From contig NC_071331.1 in assembly GCF_010183535.1 (NCBI RefSeq), positions 6,944,001-7,008,000 on the forward strand: a DNA stretch of 64,000 bases. Reading direction: 5' to 3'. Under the pieces are notes generated by a model. That model did no database searches and was not told the DNA's origin. It saw only the letters and a program-made list of their open reading frames with translations. Shown piece by piece: positions 23,777 to 34,640 of this stretch. Positions within the stretch are counted from its first letter, which is position 1. The number at the start of each line of letters is the position of its first letter. The DNA is from Caenorhabditis remanei. Lineage: Eukaryota > Nematoda > Chromadorea > Rhabditida > Rhabditidae. Both the position numbers and the translations under genes were made by a program.

Positions 23777-26490
23777 TAAGAGATTGTAAATTTCAAAAAA
23801 AAAGTTTTCAAGTGAAAACGCAAAGTTTTAAAGAAAAACTGTAGTGATTATACTTTGTTTCTAGAATGTTATATTCTTCCTACTTTTACATGTATAAATA
23901 TACAATTTCCAACACTGAGTCATGTGAATAGTTGGAAAGCGTATAAGTTGAAGAAGTCTGGTTTTTTCATATATTTGTTTTCATTATTTCAGTTTTTTAT
24001 TATCAGTTTATTATTTCAAGTCAACCAATACAAATAATGTGACATAAAAAATGGAACAGCGAGGAAAAAATAATTATACAGAAATTTGAATTCAATTTCT
24101 GTATATTTCCCAACAAAAAAAATTATTACGTGAGAAATATACAGAAATTTAAATCCAAAATTTCTGTATAATTGAAAAAAAAGATAACGTGAAAAATATA
24201 CAGAAATTTCGGATTCAAATTTCTGTATATTTCCCAACGAAAAAAAAATGAAATTGATAATTCTATTCAAATCCTCCATCTTTTCAGGTCATCGATCCTC
24301 ATTTGACATTTAGGACTTAAATCTAGTTTTTTTCAATAAATCTTTATTCAGAATTTCTATTATACAAGTTCAGTTTTAATTTCCTCTGGGTGTTTCATGG
24401 TTTTCTTTGACAAAATAGAACTGAGAATCGACATTCTTCTCGGTTTCTCATCAGTCTGAATTTCGAATTCATCTGTTTTTTGTTGATTTGATGGAGGCGG
24501 TGGAAATAAAATTTCCAATGGAGATGATGCTGATGGTTGCTCTTTTGTTTTCTGCTCAGTCTTTCTTCCGATTCCCAGTTTTGCTTCAAACTTTTTTGCG
24601 AGATATGAAACTGCATGCGATCCTTGACGAATTGAACTGAAAATCACAGAAGATATCATGTTTTTATTGGCGTTATTATCTACCGAGGCCGTTTTAGAAG
24701 TATTGGAACAAAGGGAAGGAGTTGAAATGTTGCTACGCATTGTTAGTGGAAGACAAGTAGAAGAACGATTTGAATTAGTTTTCAGAGAAGAATTCTCAAT
24801 TTGAGTGCTGTCGACAGTGAAGTCTGCTTCTGATCGAGTTAGATTCATGAATCCATGTGATGATTTCAAACTGATCACGGAAACTGAGTTAGTGTAATCC
24901 AAATGGGAACGATTGGTTAGTAAAGCATCATCAATGTCTTCATCTCTGGCAGTATACAGCGATAGATTGTTGACAATGTTTTCATTGAATGACTCTTCTT
25001 CAAATATTGCAAAAAGAGTTTGCCTCCAAACTGGAATCTGATGTTTCTTCAAAACGAGATTCACATATCCAAACTTATATTTCAATGTGATAGTGCACGT
25101 CTTCTCGTCAAGCTGCTGTTTATCCTTTCGATAACACAACGAATCCATTCTCACCGCTTCTGAAACGTCGAACGAATATCCAGTACAATTCGTTTCATAA
25201 ATCAGCAAAATATCGTTTGGAGTCAAAATGGAGACTCTTTTACGATCTGGTAAACGATGTTTCACCCCAAAGAATGAGGCTTTTTTGGTGAAGAACATCG
25301 AGAGGAAGTCTCTGAGAAGAGCATTTGAATCATTCCATGCGCTGATATTTGGAAGTGTTTGCACTTTGGTTACACTCTTTGATAGGGGTTCCGTTAGATT
25401 AGTGCATAATGAATCAGGCATAATATCATTTGACATTCCTTGATTACTGAATAAATCGTCCGTTCTTTGGTAGACTGATTTTTCATTCAAATAAATTTTA
25501 CGTGACACTAACAATATTGTGGGAACTCTTACTGTAAAAACCACGTGAGAACCCCTCTGGAAATTTCATTTTCATATTCATTTCCAAGGAAAACAAATAG
25601 ATGACGTGTAATTTCATGATGGCTATCCAATTTTTTCAAAGAGAATATAGATACATTGCATTCTACAAGCCAGGTGAGTATCCTTATTCATTGAAAAGCT
25701 GATTTTTACAGATTATTAAAAGTACCTGTTGATAAATAGAAGAACAATTTTAAAAATATGTGTGTGGATTATATTCAAAATATCAAGCTTAATTATCTTG
25801 GAGACACTGTGAATCAATGATCTATTTGTGATGTATATTCTCATGATTAAGTACACTCAGACAGGTAAGAAAAGAGTCTGGTCTCGACAAAAACAATGAA
25901 TTTTCCAGACATGATTGCTGAACCTCTAAACAGTGTTAACTAGATTTAAGTCCTAAATGTCAAATGAGGATCGAGGATCTGAAAAGATGGAGGATTTGAA
26001 TAGAATTATCAATTTCATTTTTTTTTCGTTTGGAAATATACAGAAATTCGAATCCGAAATTTCTGTATATTTTCCACGTTATCTTTTTTTTTTAATTATA
26101 CAGAAATTTTGGATTTAAATTTCTGTATATTTCTCACGTAATAATTTTTTTTGTTGGGAAATATACAGAAATTCTGAATTCAAATTTCTGTATATTTATT
26201 TTTTCCTCACTGTTCCATTTTTTATGTCACATGATTTGTATTGGTTGACTTGAAATAATAAACTGATAATAAAAAAACTGAAATAATGAAAACAAATGTA
26301 TAAAAACGAGAGCAGAGCCGAAAATCACAGAGATTGCGACAATATTCTAGGATCTTCAGATTATCGGTATATTTATACAGCAATAACACATATTTCTTTT
26401 TCGATGAAAAATCTGTAAGGGCTAGATAAATTGATAGAAACTATGAGAAATGATGCGAAAACTTTTTTTTTTGAAATTTACAATCTCTTA
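23777..26490. mobile_element. 2.7-kb TA-flanked element with compound inverted ends carrying a host-like gene
   Basis: The outermost ends TAAGAGATTGTAAATTTC are exact inverted repeats, bordered by TA, and interrupt a copine-like exon whose uninterrupted form reads GGATGGATATCTCTC at 45.1 and 54.0 kb. About 33 bases match, then about 170 diverge. Then a second inverted repeat of about 365 bases follows (23,960-24,326 against 25,940-26,306). Inside this inner repeat are three consecutive small palindromes of the form ATACAGAAATTT-N-AAATTTCTGTAT on each side. The TA target suggests a Tc1/mariner-type mechanism, but there is no transposase; the single internal gene occupies 24,360-25,617. Confidence 0.85.
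24360..25617 (-). CDS. Two-exon gene carried by the TA-flanked element, function unknown
   Basis: Exon 1 (25,617 to 25,533, starting MKLHVIYLFSLEMN) and exon 2 (25,474 to 24,360) join in frame through a 58-bp phase-1 intron with GTAAGAG donor and AAATCAG acceptor, giving about 399 residues. AATAAA lies 12 bases past the stop (24,343-24,348). If the intron were not used, the first ATG in exon 2 would be at 25,436. Residues of about 110-190 (FGVKHRLPDRKRVSILTPND to VWRQTLFAIFEEE) look like a PH-type fold: strands then a helix with a conserved-style Trp. The middle is Ser/Asn/Thr-rich and probably disordered; near the C-terminus is SHAVSYLAKKFEAKLG. It does not resemble a DDE transposase. It is more likely a captured or retained cellular gene; the PH suggestion is weak. 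Confidence 0.6.
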
Positions 26491-26577
26491 TATCTCTCGG
26501 GAGCCAGTGTATTCACTCGGAATGTCAAATCCATCACATCTTTCGGACCACGACGATCAGTGCTCTCGGAGCCTTCC

Positions 26578-26885
26578 CTGGAAAGTTTTCAAAATAATTT
26601 AGATTTTTCTTCGGATGACTACATCTTTAGTGCTTGTATTTACACCCCGAAGGGGCATGAGGGTGTTATGTAGAACACGCGTACATCCCAATAATAAATT
26701 AATAGACGCGATTTTCGTTTTATTTTATAGTTGAATTTTCACGCGAAAATTTATAAAATATAAAATCATTTTCCCTGAATGAAAAAACACGGGCAGATAG
26801 AGCAGCGGTTAAAGCAGTTAAACGCAAAATAAACCACGCTGGTTCAATTCCTTCCAAATTTTTGTCCAATTTTTTTCTTAGCACT
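26578..26885. other. Intron segment with tRNA-like B-box
   Basis: Within copine-like intron 1. At 26,791-26,855 the words GATAGAGCAGCGG and GGTTCAATTCC resemble the A and B boxes of a tRNA-type pol III promoter, but no acceptor stem or cloverleaf can be drawn. This could be a relic of a tRNA-derived element, or chance. It directly precedes the minisatellite. Confidence 0.25.
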
Positions 26886-27389
26886 CTGGAAGCAGTGATT
26901 ACTTTAAAACAGGGAAACCCTGGAGCTTGCTTTAGCCCCGCCCATAGGCTTCAAACCATGGAAGCAGTGATTACTTTTAAACAGGGACACCCTGGAGCTT
27001 GCTTTAGCCCCGCCCATAGGCTTCAAACCCTGGAAGCAGTGATTACTTTAAAACAGGGAAACCCTGGAGCTTGCTTTAGCCCCGCCCATAGGCTTCAAAC
27101 CCTGGAAGCAGTGATTACTTTAAAACAGGGACACCCTGGAGCTTGCTTTAGCCCCGCCCATAGGCTTCAAACCCTGGAAGCAGTGATTACTTTAAAACAG
27201 GGACACCCTGGAGCTTGCTTTAGCCCCGCTCATAGGCTTCAAACCATGGAAGCAGTGATTACTTTAAAACAGGGAAACCCTGGAGCTTGCTTTAGCCCCG
27301 CCCATAGGCTTCAAACCCTGGAAGCAGTGATTACTTTTAAACAGGGACACCCTGGAGCTTGCTTTAGCCCCGCCCATAGGCTTCAAACC
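26886..27389. repeat. 72-bp minisatellite, seven units
   Basis: Seven head-to-tail units start at 26,886, 26,958, 27,030, 27,102, 27,174, 27,246 and 27,318. Differences are confined to a few sites, such as GGGAAACCC or GGGACACCC and CTGG or ATGG. Because 72 is divisible by three, the plus strand stays open over all units (24-residue repeat LEAVITLKQG then NPGACFSPAHRLQT). Absence of this array from the sister introns at 0.1 and 54.2 kb argues that it is not a conserved coding sequence. Confidence 0.95.
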
Positions 27390-27619
27390 CTGGATCTTCT
27401 TGTCCGTGCAAGATTAATTAGTTTTGAGAAACGAAACTTTTTATTGGCAAGTTTGCGAAACAGTTTCATTATTATATTATAAACTGAATTATTGCTATTT
27501 TCATTATTCATTTGCTTCTTAGCGCCCCAAACTCACTTCCTCAGTTTCGGCGGTAGAAGGGGCGGAGCTTTGCATCCTCGACGCATATCCATGATATGAC
27601 GGATCCGTACCATATTCAT

Positions 27620-30600
27620 TTTTATCTTTTTTTTTAAATTGGGGAGTTGAAAGGCAAAAATGTGTGTGTGTGCTTGCTGAAAAAATTGGAAAGAGCACAA
27701 TGCACAAGAATTGAAAAATGAAAAGCGGTGACGATTATTAGAACAGTTTGAAACCGGGAGGAGTTATTTAAAAAGTAAAGAATTACAGGGTCATATTTAG
27801 TCTATCAAATCATTTTCCCGGCTGCCAATTGAGTAGCCAAATACGTAGCACATTCTGAAAACTTAAGTTTATATATGTTTTATCAGAAACATTTGTTCTC
27901 TATTCAAAAAGCTATTTAATGATGCTCACTGTTTCCGGTAGAAAATATGTTTAGCTGAATGTGAAACGTACATTCAGCGAAATTGAAAGAGTTAAATAAA
28001 TAAATGAGCTCCTTAAATCAACCAATTGTGACATCTTCTAATCTCACAGTAGGTATATTCTGAATTAAAATTGGAGAAATAAATCACAGTAAAATAAGAC
28101 CAACGAAACGGTACCATACCCATGATAACCCAAAAAGCAGCAAAACGAAACCGAAAAAAAGGAAAGAGAAATAAGAAACAATGTCAGTTGTCTCTCTCTG
28201 TTGTTTCTGAAGAGACCCGAAGCCTTATGCATTTTTGAGCACTTTCTACATCTTTTCGGCACCGCCCGAGATGAGATGATGATGATGTCTTTCCCTTCTT
28301 GTTAGGTTTTTGAGTTTTTTGAAGGGAACCGAGTGGAGAGAGGGACCGGATATATAAAAGAGTAATAAATTATTCTTCCTGGTTCCGTTCCACCTAAAAA
28401 CAATAACAAAAAAAGGAGAAAGAGGGAAAGAGCAAAGAACCACTAGAATGTTGAAAAAGTCGCTCAACAGTAATGTGAAAAATTTGAAACATGAAATTTA
28501 TTTGGAAAATTTTTATGAAAACTACCCTCCCCGTGACCCCACGTCAAAGAACTCCAAAAAAGTGCCCCTACAAAATTATATTACTTTTCGAAAACTTCTC
28601 CTAATTTAGAAGGGCCAACAATTGGATAGGACAAGAAAAGAAAAAGGGAATAAGTTGGAGAGAGAGCTCATTGACTAATAGCCTTCTTCACTTTTTAAGT
28701 AGCAGTCTCAAGTAGAAAGGGGAGACGAAAATAATGAAGGAATGGGGAGTATTTTTGGGAAAGGTGATTGGAATAATGAATATAGGAGTTTCTGTTTCAG
28801 TTTTGTTGGGGAATGGTGGTAGAGTATTAGATTGGTGATTAATATGTCGGAATGATTTTTCAAACCCCTGGAAACCGAAACAGTAAAATTAATTGTAGGA
28901 GAAAAAGAGGAAGAAAAAAAACTATAAATTAAACAAATTGGTTCTCCTTCTTCTTAAAAAAAAACTTCGATGCTACACTAACATTTGTTACGCATTAACA
29001 TATTTTCAACAGAAGAACATGGCATAAACTGAATTTGAAACTGGGAAGTCTGAAAAAAAATTGGTAAAATTGGGGAAAAAATTTGTTTCTAAATTGGATT
29101 ATTCGGGAGAGTTTGATATTAAGCAGTATTCTTTGATGCTGTAAGCGTTGGGGTTTTTGAAACTCTGTCGGATTATACAAAAACTATCGGAAAACACTAA
29201 AATGGTACACATTGGGTAATCAAAACAGTAAACTTAAATGTGGGAGGAAAACAGGAAGATGGGATAACTAACATTGGTTTGTCATCTTTAAATAAATACC
29301 TCGATGAACAGGTTTTCCATGTTTCGTGTACTAACATATTTTCAACAAACATGAATTAAGCTGAATTTGAAACTGGGAAGTCTTGTCAGGCCACCGGCGG
29401 TACCAGATAAGCAATAGTGTTCTGATTTGTTATGTTCGGAGTGTTGTGATATCTTCAGTAATTAACTTGATGTTTTTTCTGTCGAACAAAATTTCGGTTT
29501 CATCTAACTTCCGGATTTACTATCAACAAAGCGTCGTTAGTAAACTGGGTTAAATAAATTATAGTGAAAAAAACAGTGAATAATTAAGACATGTTTTAGA
29601 CAAAATATCATTAAGAGATGAAAATACAGAACATTTTAGTAGTACTTTGAGACACAACAACAGCAACTAATAGAACATTGAATTGAAGGGAATCGATGGC
29701 ATACTAACTTTCTCAACGAAACTGGAGCAGTAAGAGCTCTAGATGAAACAGCAACTCACAAGGACAATTAACAACTAGTGTAGCAACAACTAGTGTACTG
29801 AATATAGTAAAAATGGATATTTTGAGAAGAATTGGTTAAAATTGAAGAGATAATAACAGCAGTTGATTCCAATAGTTGATAAGTCAACTCTTCGAAACTG
29901 TATCAGATTTTTTGCATGAAACAATTAGAGCACACTAGAAAAATTTAGAGATCTAGTCAATCAAGAGTGAATAAAACTTTCTATCAAAATCAAAAAACTC
30001 CACTGATGAAACAGACAATTCTCCTTTTAACTCACTGAAATTTGGTACCCGTTATATATCCATTTCAGCACTACTCTCTATTCTTTGCACCCAAAACACA
30101 AAAAAACTCCAAAAAATCCAAGCACAAATATTTCAAATTTCAACTATAATATTTCCAGTGTATCGAATTTCCGGAGCTCTCCATGACACCACAATAACTA
30201 CTTGGTCAAGTTTCACCTGTTCTCGGAAAACAAAACGGGAGAGAGAATGTGGGATGGAATCTGGAAGGAAGGTGTTGTGATAATTTCGACAGGTGTTGCA
30301 AATAAAATTCAATTTTTTAAAATTCAGTTTTGGAAACATATTCTGAAAAGCTAATAGTTGCAAAATCATGTCTTCCGTGATCTTCTATATTCTTATCCAG
30401 TATCAAAACCCTGGTCGTTTTTTCAGTATCAAAACCCACATCGAGCCGGGTTAAAAATTTGTAGGAAACTAGAAAACATATGCGGTAAAGCGACAGTATG
30501 GATGGGGGACAAAGTGAAATTTTCAATATGAAACAGTGATATCTTACTGTTACTAATAATCACAACATTTGAAAAAACCTTGTTTTTTAGATAGAACCTC

Positions 30601-30749
30601 AAAATTTGCATTCCTTACTTAGTTCACATGTAAATTAACAATCTGAATTAATGGAGTGTTCAATTAGAAACAGTAAAAATTTAATGTTTTGGAAAATTTG
30701 TGAAAATATACATTAGAGTATCAAATTAATGGTTGGTATCGTTTTTTCA
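27620..30749. other. Gene-free duplicated spacer (copy of blocks 1-2)
   Basis: Runs parallel to 340-6,240 but without the two fold-back insertions, so it supplies the empty sites for both. It includes the TATATAAAAG segment (28,351). No gene is recognised. It ends where bestrophin copy G begins, a duplication junction near 30,720-30,750. Confidence 0.5.
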
Positions 30750-31386
30750 AGTTGATTCGCCCAATGAGTCGGCAACCAGTACTTATTATATAATACATTG
30801 TCTCGCATTTAAACATCTTTTCCAGCTCATCCCTATACAAAAATCCTTCAGTGACTAACGATTCCATAAAAGGGAATCTTCTTCGGACCCTCATAGAGAT
30901 ATCCCGAAGAACCAAAACTTGAGAGAGGACTAGGTAGCGGATGATAGTGCAGCGGAGCACTTTTGCAGCGTGGTCAGTGCCAGCGACTAAGGTGCCGACG
31001 GATAGAGCAACGCTGGAAAATAGATAAGGTGTATGAGACTCTAAGTGGGTGACCTACTTCTCAATAAATCCAATATTTGTAAAGACTGATCTCCATCTAT
31101 CCACCACAATTGTCACGAAGAATCCGAGCATGAAGGTGAGTGGGATATGGACAAGAAGGACGTTCAGATGGATAGCAGCGTATTCGAAGAATCTGAAAAA
31201 ATAATGTTCCAATAATTTGAGATAAGAAGATTTGTTTGATCGATTTGCTATATTGCATGAATATGTTAAACCTACCTCTGCTGATTCTCTGTCATCAAAA
31301 ACCAATAGAAGCATTGAACAACTGCAAATGCAAGAATACACATTGTCAGCTCCCATCGAACGGATTTCCAAATTGAACCACGCCAT
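30750..31386 (-). pseudogene. Bestrophin copy G, 5' half only
   Basis: Exon 1 (31,386 to 31,276), exon 2 (31,192 to 31,058; [19 protein letters not shown]) and most of exon 3 (31,012 to about 30,750) are present with intact acceptors and donors. Exon 3 shares with copy B the insertion that breaks the frame after CETMY, but keeps TGG where copy B has TGA. Everything after NKYWLPTHWANQL is missing, so the last two membrane segments and the calcium clasp are lost. Confidence 0.8.
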
Positions 31387-32310
31387 CTGGAAGGTAGCAG
31401 AATAATTGTCGTTGCTGTTTCACGAAAGTGATTTTATTCCGGAATCAGACCGGGCTATAGTGCTCTGACGTCATGCTTGCGAAATCTTAGTGTAATTAAA
31501 CAGAATTTCAATAATTCAAAAGTTACTAGAAACAGTATCCTTCAATTCCTTCTTGTTTTGAGCACTGACCCATTAAAAAAATAATCTTCTGCTACAAAAA
31601 TGAAGTAAATTTTCGATTTTCTATAGCTCGCTTATTTTTTTTTTGAGTTGTAGTTTGTTTTAAAAAATCGAAAAAAATTGTTCCAAAAAGCGTTCTTCAG
31701 ATTTTTTAGGCGTAAAGATCGATGGGAGTCGGACCAAGCAATGTTGCCCAACACAATTTCACCAATTCACAAGTTAAAAGAAACAGAAAAAATATGTTAT
31801 TCTTGATTCCATCACTGTCACAGTAAAACTATTAATTTCTGATACAGGAAGTAAACAAATTTGAAATTTCTGATTTTATACTAGCTGATTGTGATTTTAG
31901 GTCAATTAATCCAAACGTCAACAACAACAACTAACACAATTTTGTACTTGTCAATTTCTTGTACTGAAGATACAATAACTTTTATGAACACAACAATTAT
32001 ATTGGAAAATATTCGTTCTGAAAAGATCCAGAACAAACAATCAAGGAATGATGTGGACTATGTTTTCGTAAAGTCATTATCAATATTGTTTTGAAAACTT
32101 CAGAAAAAATATTGGGCACCGCGGTTCAAATGTCTTTATATTTCAAGAAAAAATTAAAACATTGTTCACGATTTGACAATATCTAGTTTTGCAACATCCA
32201 GTATTAACATTTTCTAAAATTTCTTTTATATAATATCGAGTAATAATCTGATTTTGTGCATGTTAATTCCTTTTGAACTGTTGTGCGACAGAGCGCGTTT
32301 TTCAGTTCTA
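31387..32310. other. Spacer upstream of bestrophin copy G
   Basis: Near-identical to 18,606-19,532 with small indels, for example one CAA unit fewer near 31,920. No gene is recognised. Confidence 0.5.
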
Positions 32311-33082
32311 TTAGGTTGGCAAGAAAGTTTTTGACCATAACTCAAGTTATTCCTACTCAGACAGAAAACGTGTCCATTAGTATATGTAGTGACTATCTTG
32401 AAACACAACAGTCTGCGGTTGTTCTCAATACCGTCGTGACAAAACTCCGGTTGTTTCAAGCCAAAATAAACTTTGTCCTATTTCTCGACTTGACTTCAAG
32501 TTTTGAAGTCCTGTTCAGCAGTAGCGCGCTCGAATACCCCGAACATATGAAGATCTGTTAGAGGAAGATTAGAGCTGTAATTTTTGTGAGAAAAAACCAT
32601 TTTGCAAAATTAGGTGAGAATATACGTCGTCGGTAATGCAACAAGTGGATGAGCAAAATCATAGAGGTTATGGACTTTTTGACCGCGTGGAGCTGAGGAC
32701 TCGCGTATAGTTTCCATTCTTTGCATATTGAAAGAACAGTTGTATAAGATTATGGTTTTGGACTACTCAAGAAGATTCCAATTATATACGCTGTGTAGGG
32801 CAGGCTTGAGTTTCATTTGGAATCGTTTTTTTCGACGATGTCTGCTGGCGTTTGATCAACGCCGAGTCAGTGGACTTTTCTGCGGTGGTTACTGTACAAG
32901 ACACTCTCCCCATTAAACTTAACCGAATGGTTGAGTCAATTGAAATTTATTGGAGAACAGAGAAATTGAAGACGCAGGACTACCATTCACTAAAGGTCAA
33001 ACTCGACCAAAAGATGGCGAGCTCATGTCTCATTTTTTTCTGCTTGCCGACACGTTTCAACAATTTTCCAATTATGGATTAA
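32311..33082 (-). mobile_element. Decayed mariner transposon, copy 2
   Basis: The duplicate of the 19.5-20.3 kb remnant. It has the same TTAGGTTGG end, the same broken transposase landmarks (LGVDQTPADIVE, TDFHMF, CHDGIENNRRL) and the same inactivating changes. It therefore arrived by segmental duplication and not by a new transposition. Confidence 0.75.
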
Positions 33083-34060
33083 GTAGTGTGGATTGTCATT
33101 GATAATTCACAAGAAGACGGGGGTGGGCCTTCTCCCTCTACAGCTAACTACTTGTACAAACTTTGTTCACATGGTCTTTTAGTACATGTCTCTTCGACCA
33201 TATAAAAGTTATGTTACCCAAAATGACAAAGTCAATTACTTATGCACTGCTCGACATTAGTATACAGCCACTTCATTTTTCAAATTTTTTCATAAATGAG
33301 AAAGTCTCCTGCGGAATCTCAAATGCAGAAAAACACTGCTCCGAGGGCATAAAATTATACGATAGAAAAAAATTATCTCTCTATATTTTTCGAAAAAATT
33401 GATTTTTTGTGAAAAAACAGTTTTTTTCGACGCGACATAAGTATACGGCCAGTACCTGAAAAATGGCGTAGAAGTCCAAAAAAGTGTCAAATTAGCGAGA
33501 ATCATATTTAAAATCTAAGAATGGTTGTTTTGATGCACTTTCTTGGATTTCAAGTGCAGAAAATAAAAAAAATTTGAGCACAACTTGGAGAAAAATGCAT
33601 AAAATCTTGCAGCGCATTTATCAAATTATTATCAACCTGATATTTTCTGTTAGCAATGAGAAAACTACAAAATTTATCCTAGGATCATGTTTTGAACCTG
33701 TTTTAAGAACTTCTATCACCCAATTAAATAGGGATTCGTGGTCTTTTATTACTATTTTCTTGTTTTTCATGTAAACTTTCTCACTTTGGTCAAAAATAAC
33801 AATCGACGTTGAGATTCACGTGGAGCCAGTATAATTTTTTAATTTTTTAATTCTTTATGAACATTTATTCCATATCTTACCGGGAAAAATGTAAGGAATA
33901 TTTGAAAATTGACATACATCAACACTCAGAACCGAATTAATTGAAAATAACATAAATCAATTAACACGAATTCTGTCACAGTGAGGCTTCAATACGGATT
34001 TTTTCTTTTCTTCATTGCAGTAATAAGAAAAAGAACTGAACAATAAGATTATGTGTGAAA
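33083..34060. other. Spacer with possible Tc1-like end fragments
   Basis: Homology to the 20-kb copy stops at about 33,240. Two same-orientation words, CGACATTAGTATACAGCC (near 33,249) and CGACATAAGTATACGGCC (near 33,431), resemble the CATAAGTATAGC part of the fold-back element ends at 0.6 kb. No partner inverted end was found. No gene is recognised. Confidence 0.35.
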
Positions 34061-34632
34061 CAGGGCTGGGCAAATTATTTGTTTGATTATTTGAATTATT
34101 TGAAATTTGGGGTAAAAGTCAAATAAATTGCTTCAAATAATTATTTGAACTTTTTTTTCAAACAAATTGTTTGACCAAAGAATGTTTGACAAATTCATAT
34201 CAAATAAAATTATTTGACCAAATTATTTGAAAATTTTCAAATAATTTGAAACCCATTTCTTTGTATCATTTATGATAATTTTTCTCTTCAAACTGCCAAA
34301 AGGTTAGCGGAAAATTATTACTTCGTACTCGAGAAAGTCTTTCAGGACGGAAAATTTAACAAAAAATAGTATTTTTCCTTGATTTTTACATGTTTTAAAA
34401 TATAACCTACTGTTTTTTTCTTTTTACTGCCTTTATTGGCAATAAAACATTTTCTTGAGTTGTTTGAAATTATTTGATTATTTGAGAAAAAATTTCAAAT
34501 AATGTTTGGTCAAATAAATTATTTGAAAACTAAATTCAAATATTATTTGATCAAATAAATTGTTTGGAAAAAATATTCAAACATTATTTGGTCAAACAAT
34601 TTATTTGACCTCTCAAACAATGCCCAGCCCTG
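34061..34632. mobile_element. 572-bp hAT non-autonomous element with TCAAATAATTTGA arrays
   Basis: Ends CAGGGCTGGGCA and TGCCCAGCCCTG are inverted repeats, with the 8-bp duplication GTGTGAAA at 34,053-34,060 and 34,633-34,640. Both subterminal regions are saturated with ATTTGAAATTATTTG-type words. The empty site is seen at about 14,888 (GATGTGTGAAATTGAG). Confidence 0.9.
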
Positions 34633-34640
34633 GTGTGAAA

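Larger units (their letters stand above)
23287..27619 (-). pseudogene. Copine-like gene, copy 2 (exons 1-3, exon 2 split)
   Basis: Exon 1 (27,619 to 27,537), exon 2 (26,577 to 26,493 and 23,776 to 23,708) and exon 3 (23,390 to 23,287) are present. Exon 2 is cut between the codons for ER and YPSS by the 2.7-kb element at 23,777-26,490 and regains its frame after it. Exons 4 and 5 are absent. Exon 3 ends FKMKL instead of FKMEI. A 72-bp minisatellite sits in the first intron. The gene cannot make its normal product. Confidence 0.55.

Noticed and set aside
24620..24690. A 47-bp intron in the gene carried by the TA-flanked element (GTAGAT to TTTTCAG)
   Set aside because: Removing it leads to a stop within 20 codons, while reading through keeps the long frame to the end.
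26791..26855. Functional tRNA gene
   Set aside because: Only A- and B-box-like words are present. No acceptor, anticodon or T-arm pairing can be drawn.
26886..27389. CRISPR-like array
   Set aside because: Units are contiguous 72-bp copies without variable spacers, in a eukaryotic setting with no cas genes.
26862..27482. 206-codon ORF over the minisatellite as a repeat protein gene
   Set aside because: Openness follows from a stop-free 72-bp unit divisible by three. The array is absent from sister introns and has no promoter or splice context.
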